The notes under the pieces were generated by a model, which did not search any database, was not told the DNA's origin, and saw only the letters and a list, made by a program, of their open reading frames with translations. From Ignavibacteriaceae bacterium (lineage in GTDB: Bacteria; Bacteroidota; Ignavibacteria; Ignavibacteriales; Ignavibacteriaceae), in contig JABWCL010000001.1 of NCBI GenBank assembly GCA_013360295.1, forward strand, positions 186,001 to 250,000: 64,000 bases of DNA. Reading direction: 5' to 3'. Positions 55,272 through 63,637 of this stretch are shown here, piece by piece (the stretch's first letter is position 1; every line of letters starts with the position of its first letter). Made by a program: the position numbers and the translations under genes.

Positions 55272-56214
55272 TTAGCTCATTCATTTTTTTCCCGACAGGA
55301 CTCACTTTCACACTCGTTATGAATGGCTCTATTTCTGAAAGAGTATTTCTGCATACTTCTTTCTTAGTAGCTTCAAGCGCTCCGAACGCCGTGGCAATTT
55401 CAAGGCCTTCTTCAAACTTCTTATACTGAATCATCGAATAGATTATCCCGGAAACAAAAGCGTCACCGCAACCGATTGTACTTACAGTTTTTACAGCAGG
55501 AGGCTCCACGAGATATATGTAACCGTTGTTCGAGGCATAGAACCTGTCAGCCCCGTTCGTAAGATACACCTGCCTGACCCCTTTACCGTGTATTTCCGTA
55601 ATTGTCTGGAGAATCGCGTCTTCTGAGTCCAGGGAATGGCCAAGCGAGGAACGTATCTCTTCAAAATTATTATGCACAATAACCGGGGAGTAATCAAGGA
55701 GTCTTCCGAGACCCGGCCCGTAGTAGTCTAGCAGTGTCAACTTATTGGCAGTGGTAGCTTGTTTAAGAATTTCGGCGATAATATCAGCAGATCCTTCGTC
55801 AGGAGTACTCCCCGAAATGACGATCGTATCAACAGTTGGTATAATCTTAAGGAGTTTAGAAAGGATTTCTTCCCTCTCTGCCCCTGATAGGGTCTGGTTC
55901 AGCGAAAAATAATTTTTTTGTTCGCTCTCGTTTCCTATCAGAACTGAAATTCGTGTTTCACTGAGGGTCTTAAAAACAACAGATTTCAGGCCATCTTTTT
56001 CGAGATTTTCCAAAAATCTTTTTCCGTTCAGCCCTGAGGCAGTTGTAAATATAAGAGAATCAATTCCGAGCGCTTTCAACTGACGTGAAACATTAACCCC
56101 TTTGCCTCCGGCTGAATAAGAAAGTGTTCCGCCGCGGTGAACTTCTTTCCCGATATCACCCTGATAATCGAGCCTTATCTCAAGAAGCGGATTGAGTGTT
56201 ATTGTGAGTATCAT
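55252..56214 (-). CDS. PfkB-family sugar kinase (1-phosphofructokinase/tagatose-6-phosphate kinase type)
   Basis: 320 residues. The N-terminus reads TLNPLLEIRLDY; most relatives have an Asp where the Glu stands (TxNPAxD), and that residue binds sugar, so substrate choice may differ. The SAGGKGVNVSRQLKALG motif and the anion-hole/base motif TIGCGDAFVSG (catalytic Asp in GCGD) are intact. It belongs to the FruK/LacC group, which phosphorylate sugar phosphates with ATP. No phosphotransferase genes are near. It overlaps the Omp85 gene. Confidence 0.88.
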   Translation of the reverse strand: MILTITLNPLLEIRLDYQGDIGKEVHRGGTLSYSAGGKGVNVSRQLKALGIDSLIFTTASGLNGKRFLENLEKDGLKSVVFKTLSETRISVLIGNESEQKNYFSLNQTLSGAEREEILSKLLKIIPTVDTIVISGSTPDEGSADIIAEILKQATTANKLTLLDYYGPGLGRLLDYSPVIVHNNFEEIRSSLGHSLDSEDAILQTITEIHGKGVRQVYLTNGADRFYASNNGYIYLVEPPAVKTVSTIGCGDAFVSGIIYSMIQYKKFEEGLEIATAFGALEATKKEVCRNTLSEIEPFITSVKVSPVGKKMNELNVPRAN

Positions 56215-56259
56215 AGTGATAGATCATTATCAGATACGTACATATTCGGATTAATCCTT

Positions 56260-57543
56260 TCAGGGACGGTATCTGTATGAGTCTCCGTAAAGTGGGGTTA
56301 TCAGTCTGTAGTCACCGAATCCGGTGTTGTCAATAAAAACGAAACGTCGGTTAAGTTCAAAATACTCCCAGATTTCATACGGCTTGGAATTATAATCAAA
56401 AGGGTGCCTGTCAATATTATCGGGTGCACCGAGAATTATATACACCATTCCCATGTCGCTCCTCCACCCTTCCATATAATTGGAAAAATTCTTGTTTGCG
56501 AACTCGACACGCCTGAAGTATTCGTTAAATATTTCATTTTCTTCCGTGGCTGTACTGGGATCCCTCTTTTTCCAAAAATCAAGGAATAACTTCAGTTTAT
56601 CATTATAATTTTCCGCTTTCTTCATATCATCAAGCTCTGATGCACCCGCGATGTATACCATCTGGTCAATTGCCTTTTCCAGGTCTTTGATTACAAAGGT
56701 TAGACCCGTAAGGCGTGACCTGACAATTTTCGTTACCGAAGTCAATGGGCTGAGGTTTTCATTCAGAAGGCTGAACGTGATCATATAATCGCCGACCGCG
56801 ACATCGATGGAATCAAGAGTATAAAAAATCTGGTTAATTCCGTTCTCAAGACTCCGTTCAATAAAATTGGTGTAGACCAGATTTTTATTTCCCATCGAAC
56901 TCATCTTTACCTGAAAGTTTCTTTTAACGACAGAGTCAGAATATACTTCCACAAAGAAAGGAATCCCGGTCCGCTGGGAAACGATATTGCCCGATACATT
57001 AGGAGTGATTTTATTTCCACCGGGATCCTGTACCTGGCTTGCGATAAGGATAATATCGCTTAGAGAAATTTCTCCTGAGAGTTCCCTGATCTCATAACTC
57101 ATCTCTGCCGTATATTTTTTCCGTGTATCTTTATCTTCAACGGCAACCTTAAAGTGATAATCTCCTGGTCGAAGAGAAAATGTACGGAGACTGAGATTGT
57201 AGTTATTTCGTGAAACTGATTGGTTATAATCTCCGGTTTCAATTTTTTCATTCCAGGTCCTCTCGGTGATCAGCTTTGTTTTAGTGCTGTCGTAAACAGA
57301 TACGGTAATAGAATATTCAGCCTGAAATGTTTTATTGGTCTTTAAAAATTTTACCCTGTCAAAAGGCACCTGAACAAAAATATCCACCTTAGTTTCAGAA
57401 GGTGAACTCCCTTTAAGGCAGATAATATCAGTATAAAAATTAGGTGAATAAAAGAAATCACTCTTTCCCGGATAGAGTTTTGTCTGGCTTTGCGTAAGCG
57501 GATAAAAAACACAAAGAATAAAAAAAAGAAAATAATAAATCAT
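56260..57543 (-). CDS. GWxTD domain-containing protein
   Basis: 427 residues with a signal peptide (about 1-19). The N-terminal half is beta-rich (about 30-280). The C-terminal GWxTD domain is clear from LDFWKKRDPSTATEENEIFN through YFRRVEFANKNF to the motif itself, GWRSDMGMVYIILGAPDNI, then PYEIWEYFELNRRFVFID. The motif here has Ser in place of Thr (GWRSD). The family is frequent in Bacteroidota, Chlorobi and Acidobacteria; its function is unproven. It lies 8 bases downstream of rimO. Confidence 0.85.
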   Translation of the reverse strand: MIYYFLFFILCVFYPLTQSQTKLYPGKSDFFYSPNFYTDIICLKGSSPSETKVDIFVQVPFDRVKFLKTNKTFQAEYSITVSVYDSTKTKLITERTWNEKIETGDYNQSVSRNNYNLSLRTFSLRPGDYHFKVAVEDKDTRKKYTAEMSYEIRELSGEISLSDIILIASQVQDPGGNKITPNVSGNIVSQRTGIPFFVEVYSDSVVKRNFQVKMSSMGNKNLVYTNFIERSLENGINQIFYTLDSIDVAVGDYMITFSLLNENLSPLTSVTKIVRSRLTGLTFVIKDLEKAIDQMVYIAGASELDDMKKAENYNDKLKLFLDFWKKRDPSTATEENEIFNEYFRRVEFANKNFSNYMEGWRSDMGMVYIILGAPDNIDRHPFDYNSKPYEIWEYFELNRRFVFIDNTGFGDYRLITPLYGDSYRYRP

Positions 57544-57550
57544 AATTTCC

Positions 57551-58858
57551 TCATTGCTTTCCGGGAACTACAGAACCATAAAGATCGTATTCATTATGAT
57601 CTGTAATTTTAACTGTGTAAAATTCACCTATTGAGAGGTCGCTTCCGTTATTTATAATTACTTCGCCGTCAACTTCAGGCGCGTCACGGTACGAACGTCC
57701 GAAGTATACTCCGTTTTCATACCGGTCTATAAGTACATTTAATTCCGTTCCAACGAGCCGGGCATTAATACTGTTCGAGATATCTTTCTGTAATTCCATC
57801 AGTACTTCCTTCCGCCTCTCTTTTTCGTTCTCATCTATTGAATCGCCAAGAATGAAAGCTGGAGTCTTTTCTTCAACAGAATAAGTGAAAACACCCATCC
57901 TGTCAAACCGGGTTCTACTGACAAATTCATATAACTCATCAAAATCTTTTTGTTTCTCAGCCGTGTAACCAACAATAAAAGTTGTTCTGAGTACAAGGTT
58001 ATCAATCTTATTTCTTAAAGTATCAATTAATTCAATAGTTCTTCTCTTGCTTATTCCCCTTCGCATAGATTTTAGACAGTCTTCAGAGATATGTTGCAAG
58101 GGCATATCAATGTATTTCACAATCTTCGAATTCGAATTTATCTCTTCCATTATATCCAGGGGGAAATGTGATGGATAAGCATACATCAGCCTTATCCATT
58201 CTATACCGTTAATCTGACTCAATTTATTAAGAAGTACTGCCAGATTTCTTTTTCCATAGAGATCTTTCCCGTAGTCGGTCGTATCCTGACCGATAATAAT
58301 TAATTCCTTAGTTCCCTCTCCCGCAAGAAACGAAGCTTCCCGCAAAAGCATCTCCATCGGAACTGACTTATGCAGACCCCTCATTAATGGGATAGCACAA
58401 AATGAACAAGGATTATCACACCCCTCTGAAATTTTGAGATAGGCAGAATGTGAAGGAGCCGTCAATACTCTTTCACCCAGCAGTTCATACTTGAACTCAC
58501 CTCCGAGAGTGTTTACTATATCCTCGTATTTCTCGGTGCCGAAATAAGCATCAACTTCCGGTATCTCTTTTTCAAGATCATCTTTATAACGTTCTGAAAG
58601 GCACCCGGCAACGATTACCTTCTTAATTTTCCCCTTCTTCTTTAACTCTGTGGCATTCAGAATTGTATCGATAGACTCCTGCTTTGCTGCTTCAATAAAC
58701 CCGCAGGTGTTAATAATCACTGTGTCCGCTGACCGCGGATTATTCTTTATCCGGAATTCATTAGCTTTCAACTGATTCAGAAGCCTTTCTGAATCTACTG
58801 TATTCTTCGAACAGCCCAGCGTGATAACACTGACTTTGTCTTTAGATCTGATTCTCAA
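57551..58858 (-). CDS. rimO: Ribosomal protein uS12 methylthiotransferase
   Basis: 435 residues. An N-terminal UPF0004 domain with VITLGCSKNTVDSERL and NTCGFIEAAKQESID provides one iron-sulfur cluster; the radical SAM motif CDNPCSFC (CxxxCxxC) provides the other. A TRAM domain ends the protein. The wording of the N-terminal motif (CSKNxVDSE) and NTCGF favour RimO over MiaB. It adds a methylthio group to Asp89 of S12. It lies 6 bases downstream of cdsA. Confidence 0.96.
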   Translation of the reverse strand: MRIRSKDKVSVITLGCSKNTVDSERLLNQLKANEFRIKNNPRSADTVIINTCGFIEAAKQESIDTILNATELKKKGKIKKVIVAGCLSERYKDDLEKEIPEVDAYFGTEKYEDIVNTLGGEFKYELLGERVLTAPSHSAYLKISEGCDNPCSFCAIPLMRGLHKSVPMEMLLREASFLAGEGTKELIIIGQDTTDYGKDLYGKRNLAVLLNKLSQINGIEWIRLMYAYPSHFPLDIMEEINSNSKIVKYIDMPLQHISEDCLKSMRRGISKRRTIELIDTLRNKIDNLVLRTTFIVGYTAEKQKDFDELYEFVSRTRFDRMGVFTYSVEEKTPAFILGDSIDENEKERRKEVLMELQKDISNSINARLVGTELNVLIDRYENGVYFGRSYRDAPEVDGEVIINNGSDLSIGEFYTVKITDHNEYDLYGSVVPGKQ

Positions 58859-58864
58859 ATTATT

Positions 58865-59680
58865 TTACTTGCCAACAAAAAAATTAATGTAGATAAAAAC
58901 GAACGGTGAAACCGCAATAAGCGAATCGAACCGGTCAAAAATTCCGCCGTGCCCGGGGATAAGCGCCGAGGAGTCCTTTACACCCGCGTCTCTCTTCAAG
59001 AGTGATTCAGCCAGATCGCCCATCTGTCCGATCGTTCCAATGATCACCCCAATCACCACCGCATCCTGAATTGTCAGAAAATCCAAAACAAGATATTTTG
59101 CTCCAACGAGGCCAAGAACAGAAAAAACGAAACCAAATATCGCGCCTTCCCAACTCTTTTTTGGACTAACACGTTCAAATAGTCTGTGCTTGCCAAAAGT
59201 CAGACCCCCGAAAAAAGCAGCAGAATCACATAACCAGATCCCGGCAAGAAGTGACATGATCATATACCCGCCGCTGAGTGGTTCAACAAAGTATTCTCGT
59301 ATCTGCACGAGAGACAAGAAACTTAAACCTATATAAAAAATTCCAAGAAAAGTTGAACCTAAATTAAGAATTGCAGAACCTCTGTTACGGTAAAGTTCGG
59401 TAAATAAAACGAGCATTACAATACCAAGGATCAGTAGTTCAAATTCAATGGCCCGGAAATATCCGTTGGTTATAAGAAGAATTATCGACAGCATAGCTGT
59501 GGCCTTCTGCGGCTTCGCATTCTTCTTTTCGGTGATCGCAGCCAATTCATGGTAAGCAATCAGCGCTATGACAAGAAAGGAGATAAGGAAATAGTATCCA
59601 CCGAGATAACAGACGAGTAAAATTAACGGAATGGCAGCTGCAGAGACAGCAACTCTAACTCCTGTGTTATTCCCTTTCAT
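58865..59680 (-). CDS. cdsA: Phosphatidate cytidylyltransferase
   Basis: 271 residues with about 7-8 membrane helices. The C-terminal CDP-DAG synthase signature is intact: SLLKRDAGVKDSSALIPGHG, then GIFDRFDS. SPKKSWEGAIFGF is the upstream conserved loop. It makes CDP-diacylglycerol for phospholipid synthesis at the inner membrane. The start overlaps the DUF2007 gene by four bases. Confidence 0.96.
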   Translation of the reverse strand: MKGNNTGVRVAVSAAAIPLILLVCYLGGYYFLISFLVIALIAYHELAAITEKKNAKPQKATAMLSIILLITNGYFRAIEFELLILGIVMLVLFTELYRNRGSAILNLGSTFLGIFYIGLSFLSLVQIREYFVEPLSGGYMIMSLLAGIWLCDSAAFFGGLTFGKHRLFERVSPKKSWEGAIFGFVFSVLGLVGAKYLVLDFLTIQDAVVIGVIIGTIGQMGDLAESLLKRDAGVKDSSALIPGHGGIFDRFDSLIAVSPFVFIYINFFVGK

Positions 59681-60027
59681 TCACCTTCGCTTTCATTTTC
59701 CTCAGGAACTGATGGCAGATTAGTAATATAATTCTTTGCAGCCTCTGCCTGTTCTGCAGGTACAAAAAGCTTAATGATGGCAAAATCGCCAACAGCAGGA
59801 AAATTCTGATCTTTTTGTGTAAGGATCGTAACATCAAGGTCAATACTCTCAAGATTAGCTCTGATCATCTCGGCTTCAATCTGATCGCTGCAAGTATAGA
59901 TAAGCTCGAGATCACTTGATTTAAGGTGCGCCTCAGCCTGCAGTTCGGTAACCAGATCAACACCACAATCAGCACAAACTAAAATACCTTCCTGGTATTC
60001 TGACTTACAGTTCGGACAGTACGGCAT
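59677..60027 (-). CDS. Zinc-ribbon DUF2007 protein
   Basis: 116 residues. The N-terminus is a zinc ribbon with two CxxC pairs (MPYCPNCKSEYQEGILVCAD and CGVDLV). A DUF2007 (putative signal-transducing) domain follows: LELIYTCSDQIEAEMIRANL, then LFVPAEQAEAAKNYI. The last part is acidic. It lies between a CPBP protease gene (2-base gap) and cdsA (4-base overlap). The role is unknown. Confidence 0.85.
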   Translation of the reverse strand: MPYCPNCKSEYQEGILVCADCGVDLVTELQAEAHLKSSDLELIYTCSDQIEAEMIRANLESIDLDVTILTQKDQNFPAVGDFAIIKLFVPAEQAEAAKNYITNLPSVPEENESEGE

Positions 60028-60029
60028 AC

Positions 60030-61082
60030 TCAGCCTTCCTTTCTATTTTTATTTCTGTAATAAAAAATAATGGTAATGACAGGAATTAAAGCCAATAAGG
60101 AGAAATAGGATAATTTAATCAGTATCGAATTCAGTGACCCCACAGCTTCCCTGCCGTTACTCACCAGGTCTTGTGTACCGAAAATAAAGTACAACATCAC
60201 CGCTGAAAAATTGTTTACAAAATGGATCGCGATTCCGGTAAAGATTGAATCGGTTTTGTAAACGGCGTAACCAAGATAGACACTCAATAAGATCAAAGAA
60301 AGAGTCGCGTAAGGATTCATATGGAAGAGAGCGAAGAAAACCGAAGTGATGAGTATCGAACCAAACACCCTGAATTTGAATTCAAAGCTTCTTTGTATAA
60401 AACCGCGAAAAAGGACTTCTTCACAGATTGCAGGGGAAACAGCTACCACCGCGATTATTATCAATCCCTCCATTATCGATTCCGCCTTGAGAAAACTCGC
60501 GTAAGTATCTGTAACAAGTTTATCGAGGCTGTCAAACATACTTTTCAAAGATTTAAAAATAATATTTGATTCAGCTGCCTGATTAATAAAATAAATCTGA
60601 AGTTCACTCAACGTCTCAAGTAGCGGCATCAGCGCGAATGCACCGACTGAAAAAATTAACAGCCCTTTCCAGTCGGGAAGGTGAAAACGAATAATTATGC
60701 CCACCTTCTCATAAATGATCTTACTAAAGATCAAAGCGGGCAGTAAAAGAAACAGGAACTGAGAGGCCATTTGAAGTAGCCGGACGGAATTCATATCGTG
60801 TTTGGAAAGATCCAGCCCAAGTATCAGAAGAGTAAGCAACGATCCCAATACCTGCATTAGAATAAATCCTCCGAAAAGGCCAAGGAATCCGGCTTTCACC
60901 GGTGACATTTTTGGAGTAATCATTTTAAGCGGATCACGGTTCCCGGAAGAGGAAAGGTACTCAGTCTCGTTTTCCGTCAGATCATTTTTCTCCGTGGGCA
61001 GTCCCGAATTAAACTTATCTTCGTTCATTTCCGGGGGCTGGTCGCTTTTTTCTTGATTGTTATTATTTTCAGTATTCATCAA
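60030..61082 (-). CDS. CPBP-family intramembrane metalloprotease
   Basis: 350 residues, eight or so helices. The first 65 residues are hydrophilic, Asn/Glu-rich and probably cytoplasmic. The motifs of the CAAX-protease/bacteriocin-processing (ABI) family are present: CEEVLFRGFIQR (motif 1, EExxxR), FALFHMNPYA (motif 2, FxxxH) and IHFVNNFSAV (motif 3). The family includes proteins that process prenylated or membrane substrates; here the substrate is unknown. Two bases separate it from the DUF2007 gene. Confidence 0.9.
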   Translation of the reverse strand: MMNTENNNNQEKSDQPPEMNEDKFNSGLPTEKNDLTENETEYLSSSGNRDPLKMITPKMSPVKAGFLGLFGGFILMQVLGSLLTLLILGLDLSKHDMNSVRLLQMASQFLFLLLPALIFSKIIYEKVGIIIRFHLPDWKGLLIFSVGAFALMPLLETLSELQIYFINQAAESNIIFKSLKSMFDSLDKLVTDTYASFLKAESIMEGLIIIAVVAVSPAICEEVLFRGFIQRSFEFKFRVFGSILITSVFFALFHMNPYATLSLILLSVYLGYAVYKTDSIFTGIAIHFVNNFSAVMLYFIFGTQDLVSNGREAVGSLNSILIKLSYFSLLALIPVITIIFYYRNKNRKEG

Positions 61083-61110
61083 TTCAATTGTTCAATTTGC
61101 ATCGTACAAT

Positions 61111-61140
61111 ATAAAAAATCCACGAATAAAATCGTGGATT
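61111..61140 (-). terminator. Rho-independent terminator of the DUF3108 unit
   Basis: A nine-base-pair stem (AATCCACGA at 61117-61125 with TCGTGGATT at 61132-61140), six-base loop, followed on the minus strand by a T-rich stretch. It starts 24 bases past the DUF3108 stop codon. Confidence 0.9.
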
Positions 61141-61163
61141 CTTTAGTGAAATTTCTCACAATT

Positions 61164-61958
61164 CTATCTTTTTGAAGTAAGTTTTCCGGCAAGCCCTTCA
61201 TATGCCGTCAGTTCAGCATCTATCGAACCAACCACCACTTTAGTCTTAACCTTGACAGGCACTTTCAGGTCATCATCTGTAAGCCAGATAATGATATTAC
61301 CTTCACTCTTAAATAAACCTCCTTCGAGTACCAAAGGTTCGACAATTACACAATCGAATGTACCGGCGGCAACTTTAACTCTCTCTTTACCAAGGTACTT
61401 GACGTCAAGATCATATACCCTGTCCTTGTAAAAATTCTGCAAATGAATTTTATCACCGGTTTTCATTTTGGAATAGTCGACTGTCCTGGCATAATAAAAA
61501 GCAGAGACAATATCATGTACATATTTTGGAATATCGTACTGCCCTTCGCTGGTCCTCGCTTTTCCCTTTCTCTGGTCGAAAAACGCGGAGAAATCACGGG
61601 AATACTTTCCCTCCCTGATATGCTGTTCAAAGCGCCAGGGGAATAATCCTTCAACATCCATAAAAGTTTCATAACGGTCGCGGACCCTGTACATCCAGTC
61701 AAAACTTTCGACTGAATTTACTTCAAAATTAATGTGATAAGCGTCCCTCCCGGAAATCTTCCTGATCCTTGGTATGCTCATAACCGCGACTCCGGCGGTT
61801 ACGAATCCGTACTTGACATCAAAGGTAAGTTTTTCTCCTGCTCTGAAAGCATTATTAGGCATTTTTCTGAAACCTGACTGAGCATAAAGAATTTCACTTC
61901 CTGCGAACAGGATCACAAACAAGGCAAGAAGAGCTGTTTTTTTGTGCGAATTTGACAT
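61164..61958 (-). CDS. DUF3108 domain-containing periplasmic protein
   Basis: 264 residues from the ATG at 61958, preceded by AGGA at eight bases. A longer reading from 61982 overlaps the upstream gene by 20 bases and lacks a ribosome site. A signal peptide (ending LYAQ) is followed by FRAGEKLTFDVKYGFVTAGV, then YRVRDRYETFMD and LYEQHIREGKYS-like segments, typical of DUF3108. The fold is lipid-binding-like. It ends the GT9-mpg-TPR unit and is followed by a terminator. Confidence 0.85.
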   Translation of the reverse strand: MSNSHKKTALLALFVILFAGSEILYAQSGFRKMPNNAFRAGEKLTFDVKYGFVTAGVAVMSIPRIRKISGRDAYHINFEVNSVESFDWMYRVRDRYETFMDVEGLFPWRFEQHIREGKYSRDFSAFFDQRKGKARTSEGQYDIPKYVHDIVSAFYYARTVDYSKMKTGDKIHLQNFYKDRVYDLDVKYLGKERVKVAAGTFDCVIVEPLVLEGGLFKSEGNIIIWLTDDDLKVPVKVKTKVVVGSIDAELTAYEGLAGKLTSKR

Positions 61959-61962
61959 AAAA

Positions 61963-62991
61963 TTATTCCTGAATTCCAACATTTAATATTCTTGTTACTA
62001 AATTTAACACCTTTTTAGTATCTATAGTATTCATACAATCCAAACGTTCACATTGTTCCCTAGTACAATCCGAACAGTCAATTTCAGGCTCAAAAGTATA
62101 ACCTTTGGAAGAGTATGGCCCCCACCTTTTAGTGGATAAAACCCTTATTTTGGAGTAAAATCCGATGGTATTAAGACCCAGCGCTGAGGCGATATGCAAC
62201 GGGCCGGTCGAGTTAGCAATTAAGAGGTCAGTACAGGAGATCAGTCCGGCGAACAAATCAAGACTAAGATTACCCTGAACAATGATAGCGCCGGTCCCGG
62301 CCGCGACAATTTCACACTGTTTTGATTCTTTTGAAGAGCCTGTAATTATAAGATTACATTCTCCCAGAGCTGATATCTGCCTTGCAAGCTCATTCATTTT
62401 TGTAAGAGGCAGATCAACAGAACTTCCTCCGCTGCCAGGATGAATAATTATGTTTTTCTTCCCTTTATTCGCTCCGGCTTTTAACAGAATCTCTCTTGCA
62501 GCACTCTTCACGTTTTCAGGGACACTGAGCGTAACCGGCTCGCTTCTGGATATCTCTGCCGGACTAAATTCACTGCTTAGCATACTGAGATTATACTCAA
62601 GTTCGTGTTTTTCCACCTTACTGCGGTGATCATAAATTTTGTGAGTATACAAGAAGGAGTAGAGGCGGTATCCGTTCCCGGTTATTTTTCTGAACCCGGC
62701 TGCTTTCATTATAAAAGCTAGCCTGAATTCCGAAGAAACGACAAAAACATTATCAAATGTTTTTCCTTTTAGTAGACGGATATTCCCGGCAATATCAATC
62801 TTTGAGCCTGACTTCCTGATTTCTATGACTTCATCAATCTCCGGACAGAGCCGAACAACAGGAGCAGCATAAGTATCACACATAAAACTGATTTGTGCCT
62901 CACCAAAATGCTTCTTCAGCAGCTTCGCCATCGGGAGCGTTAAGACAACATCCCCTATCCGGTCTGATCTTACGATGAGGAATTTTTTCAT
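61963..62991 (-). CDS. Glycosyltransferase family 9 (heptosyltransferase-like)
   Basis: 342 residues. The N-terminal FLIVRSDRIGDVVLTLPMAK and the C-terminal NSTGPLHIASALGLNTIGFY are GT9 motifs; Asp in RSDRIGDV is the expected catalytic base. A Cys-rich C-terminal patch (CSDCTREQCERLDCM) is common in this family in Bacteroidota. Such enzymes add heptose or other sugars to the lipopolysaccharide core. The sugar is not assigned. Four-base overlap with the upstream glycosylase gene. Confidence 0.9.
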   Translation of the reverse strand: MKKFLIVRSDRIGDVVLTLPMAKLLKKHFGEAQISFMCDTYAAPVVRLCPEIDEVIEIRKSGSKIDIAGNIRLLKGKTFDNVFVVSSEFRLAFIMKAAGFRKITGNGYRLYSFLYTHKIYDHRSKVEKHELEYNLSMLSSEFSPAEISRSEPVTLSVPENVKSAAREILLKAGANKGKKNIIIHPGSGGSSVDLPLTKMNELARQISALGECNLIITGSSKESKQCEIVAAGTGAIIVQGNLSLDLFAGLISCTDLLIANSTGPLHIASALGLNTIGFYSKIRVLSTKRWGPYSSKGYTFEPEIDCSDCTREQCERLDCMNTIDTKKVLNLVTRILNVGIQE

Positions 62992-63617
62992 TTGTGTTTC
63001 GAAACGAATTGGTTATCGCGGATGAAATAGCGCCACTCGAGGTGAGTGCCCTTTCGGATACCGATTCTCTCCGAGCGCCCGATTTTCATTCTTCCGGAGA
63101 ATAATCCGGATTCAGCAATAAATATTTTTTCTCCCATTAAGTTAAGTCCGTTATGCTTCCGGTTAACCTTCATTGCCTGACATACTTTACCGGGGCCGTC
63201 AGTTAATCCACGTAGTGCTGAATCCATACTCAGATTTTTTAAGCCCCGATTAGCGGCCATCTGTTTGATCCCCGTTACCGGCTCAATCGACCTGATAAGC
63301 ACAGCTTCCCCTGTCCCCTCACACCCGGTCACAACATTCATACAATCATACATGCCGTATATCAGATACACATAAATTACGCCGCCTTCCTGAAACATTA
63401 CTCTGTTCCGCTTGCTTATCCCTCGGTATGAGTGGCTAGCTTCATCGTTCTGTCTGTATGCTTCGACTTCCGTTATCATGCCGGAATAAAATACTTTCCC
63501 TGCCTGATGAACAATAATTTTCCCAAGAAGGTCTTTAGCGACAGCGGTAGCCTTCCGTATGTAAAAATCCGCAGGAAGTTTTCTAAGACTCTGTTTTAAT
63601 GTGGTAAATTGGTCCAA
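62988..63617 (-). CDS. mpg: DNA-3-methyladenine glycosylase (AAG/MPG type)
   Basis: 209 residues, start TTG at 63617; no in-frame ATG is available. Motifs of the eukaryotic-type MPG family: AKDLLGKIIVHQ, ITEVEAYRQNDEASHSYRGI (catalytic Glu in EVEAY), NRVMFQEGGVIYVYLIYGMY and GLTDGPGKVCQAM. It removes alkylated and deaminated purines from DNA. It overlaps the GT9 gene by four bases. Confidence 0.93.
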   Translation of the reverse strand: MDQFTTLKQSLRKLPADFYIRKATAVAKDLLGKIIVHQAGKVFYSGMITEVEAYRQNDEASHSYRGISKRNRVMFQEGGVIYVYLIYGMYDCMNVVTGCEGTGEAVLIRSIEPVTGIKQMAANRGLKNLSMDSALRGLTDGPGKVCQAMKVNRKHNGLNLMGEKIFIAESGLFSGRMKIGRSERIGIRKGTHLEWRYFIRDNQFVSKHK

Positions 63618-63637
63618 GATGTGTGATTATTTTATAA

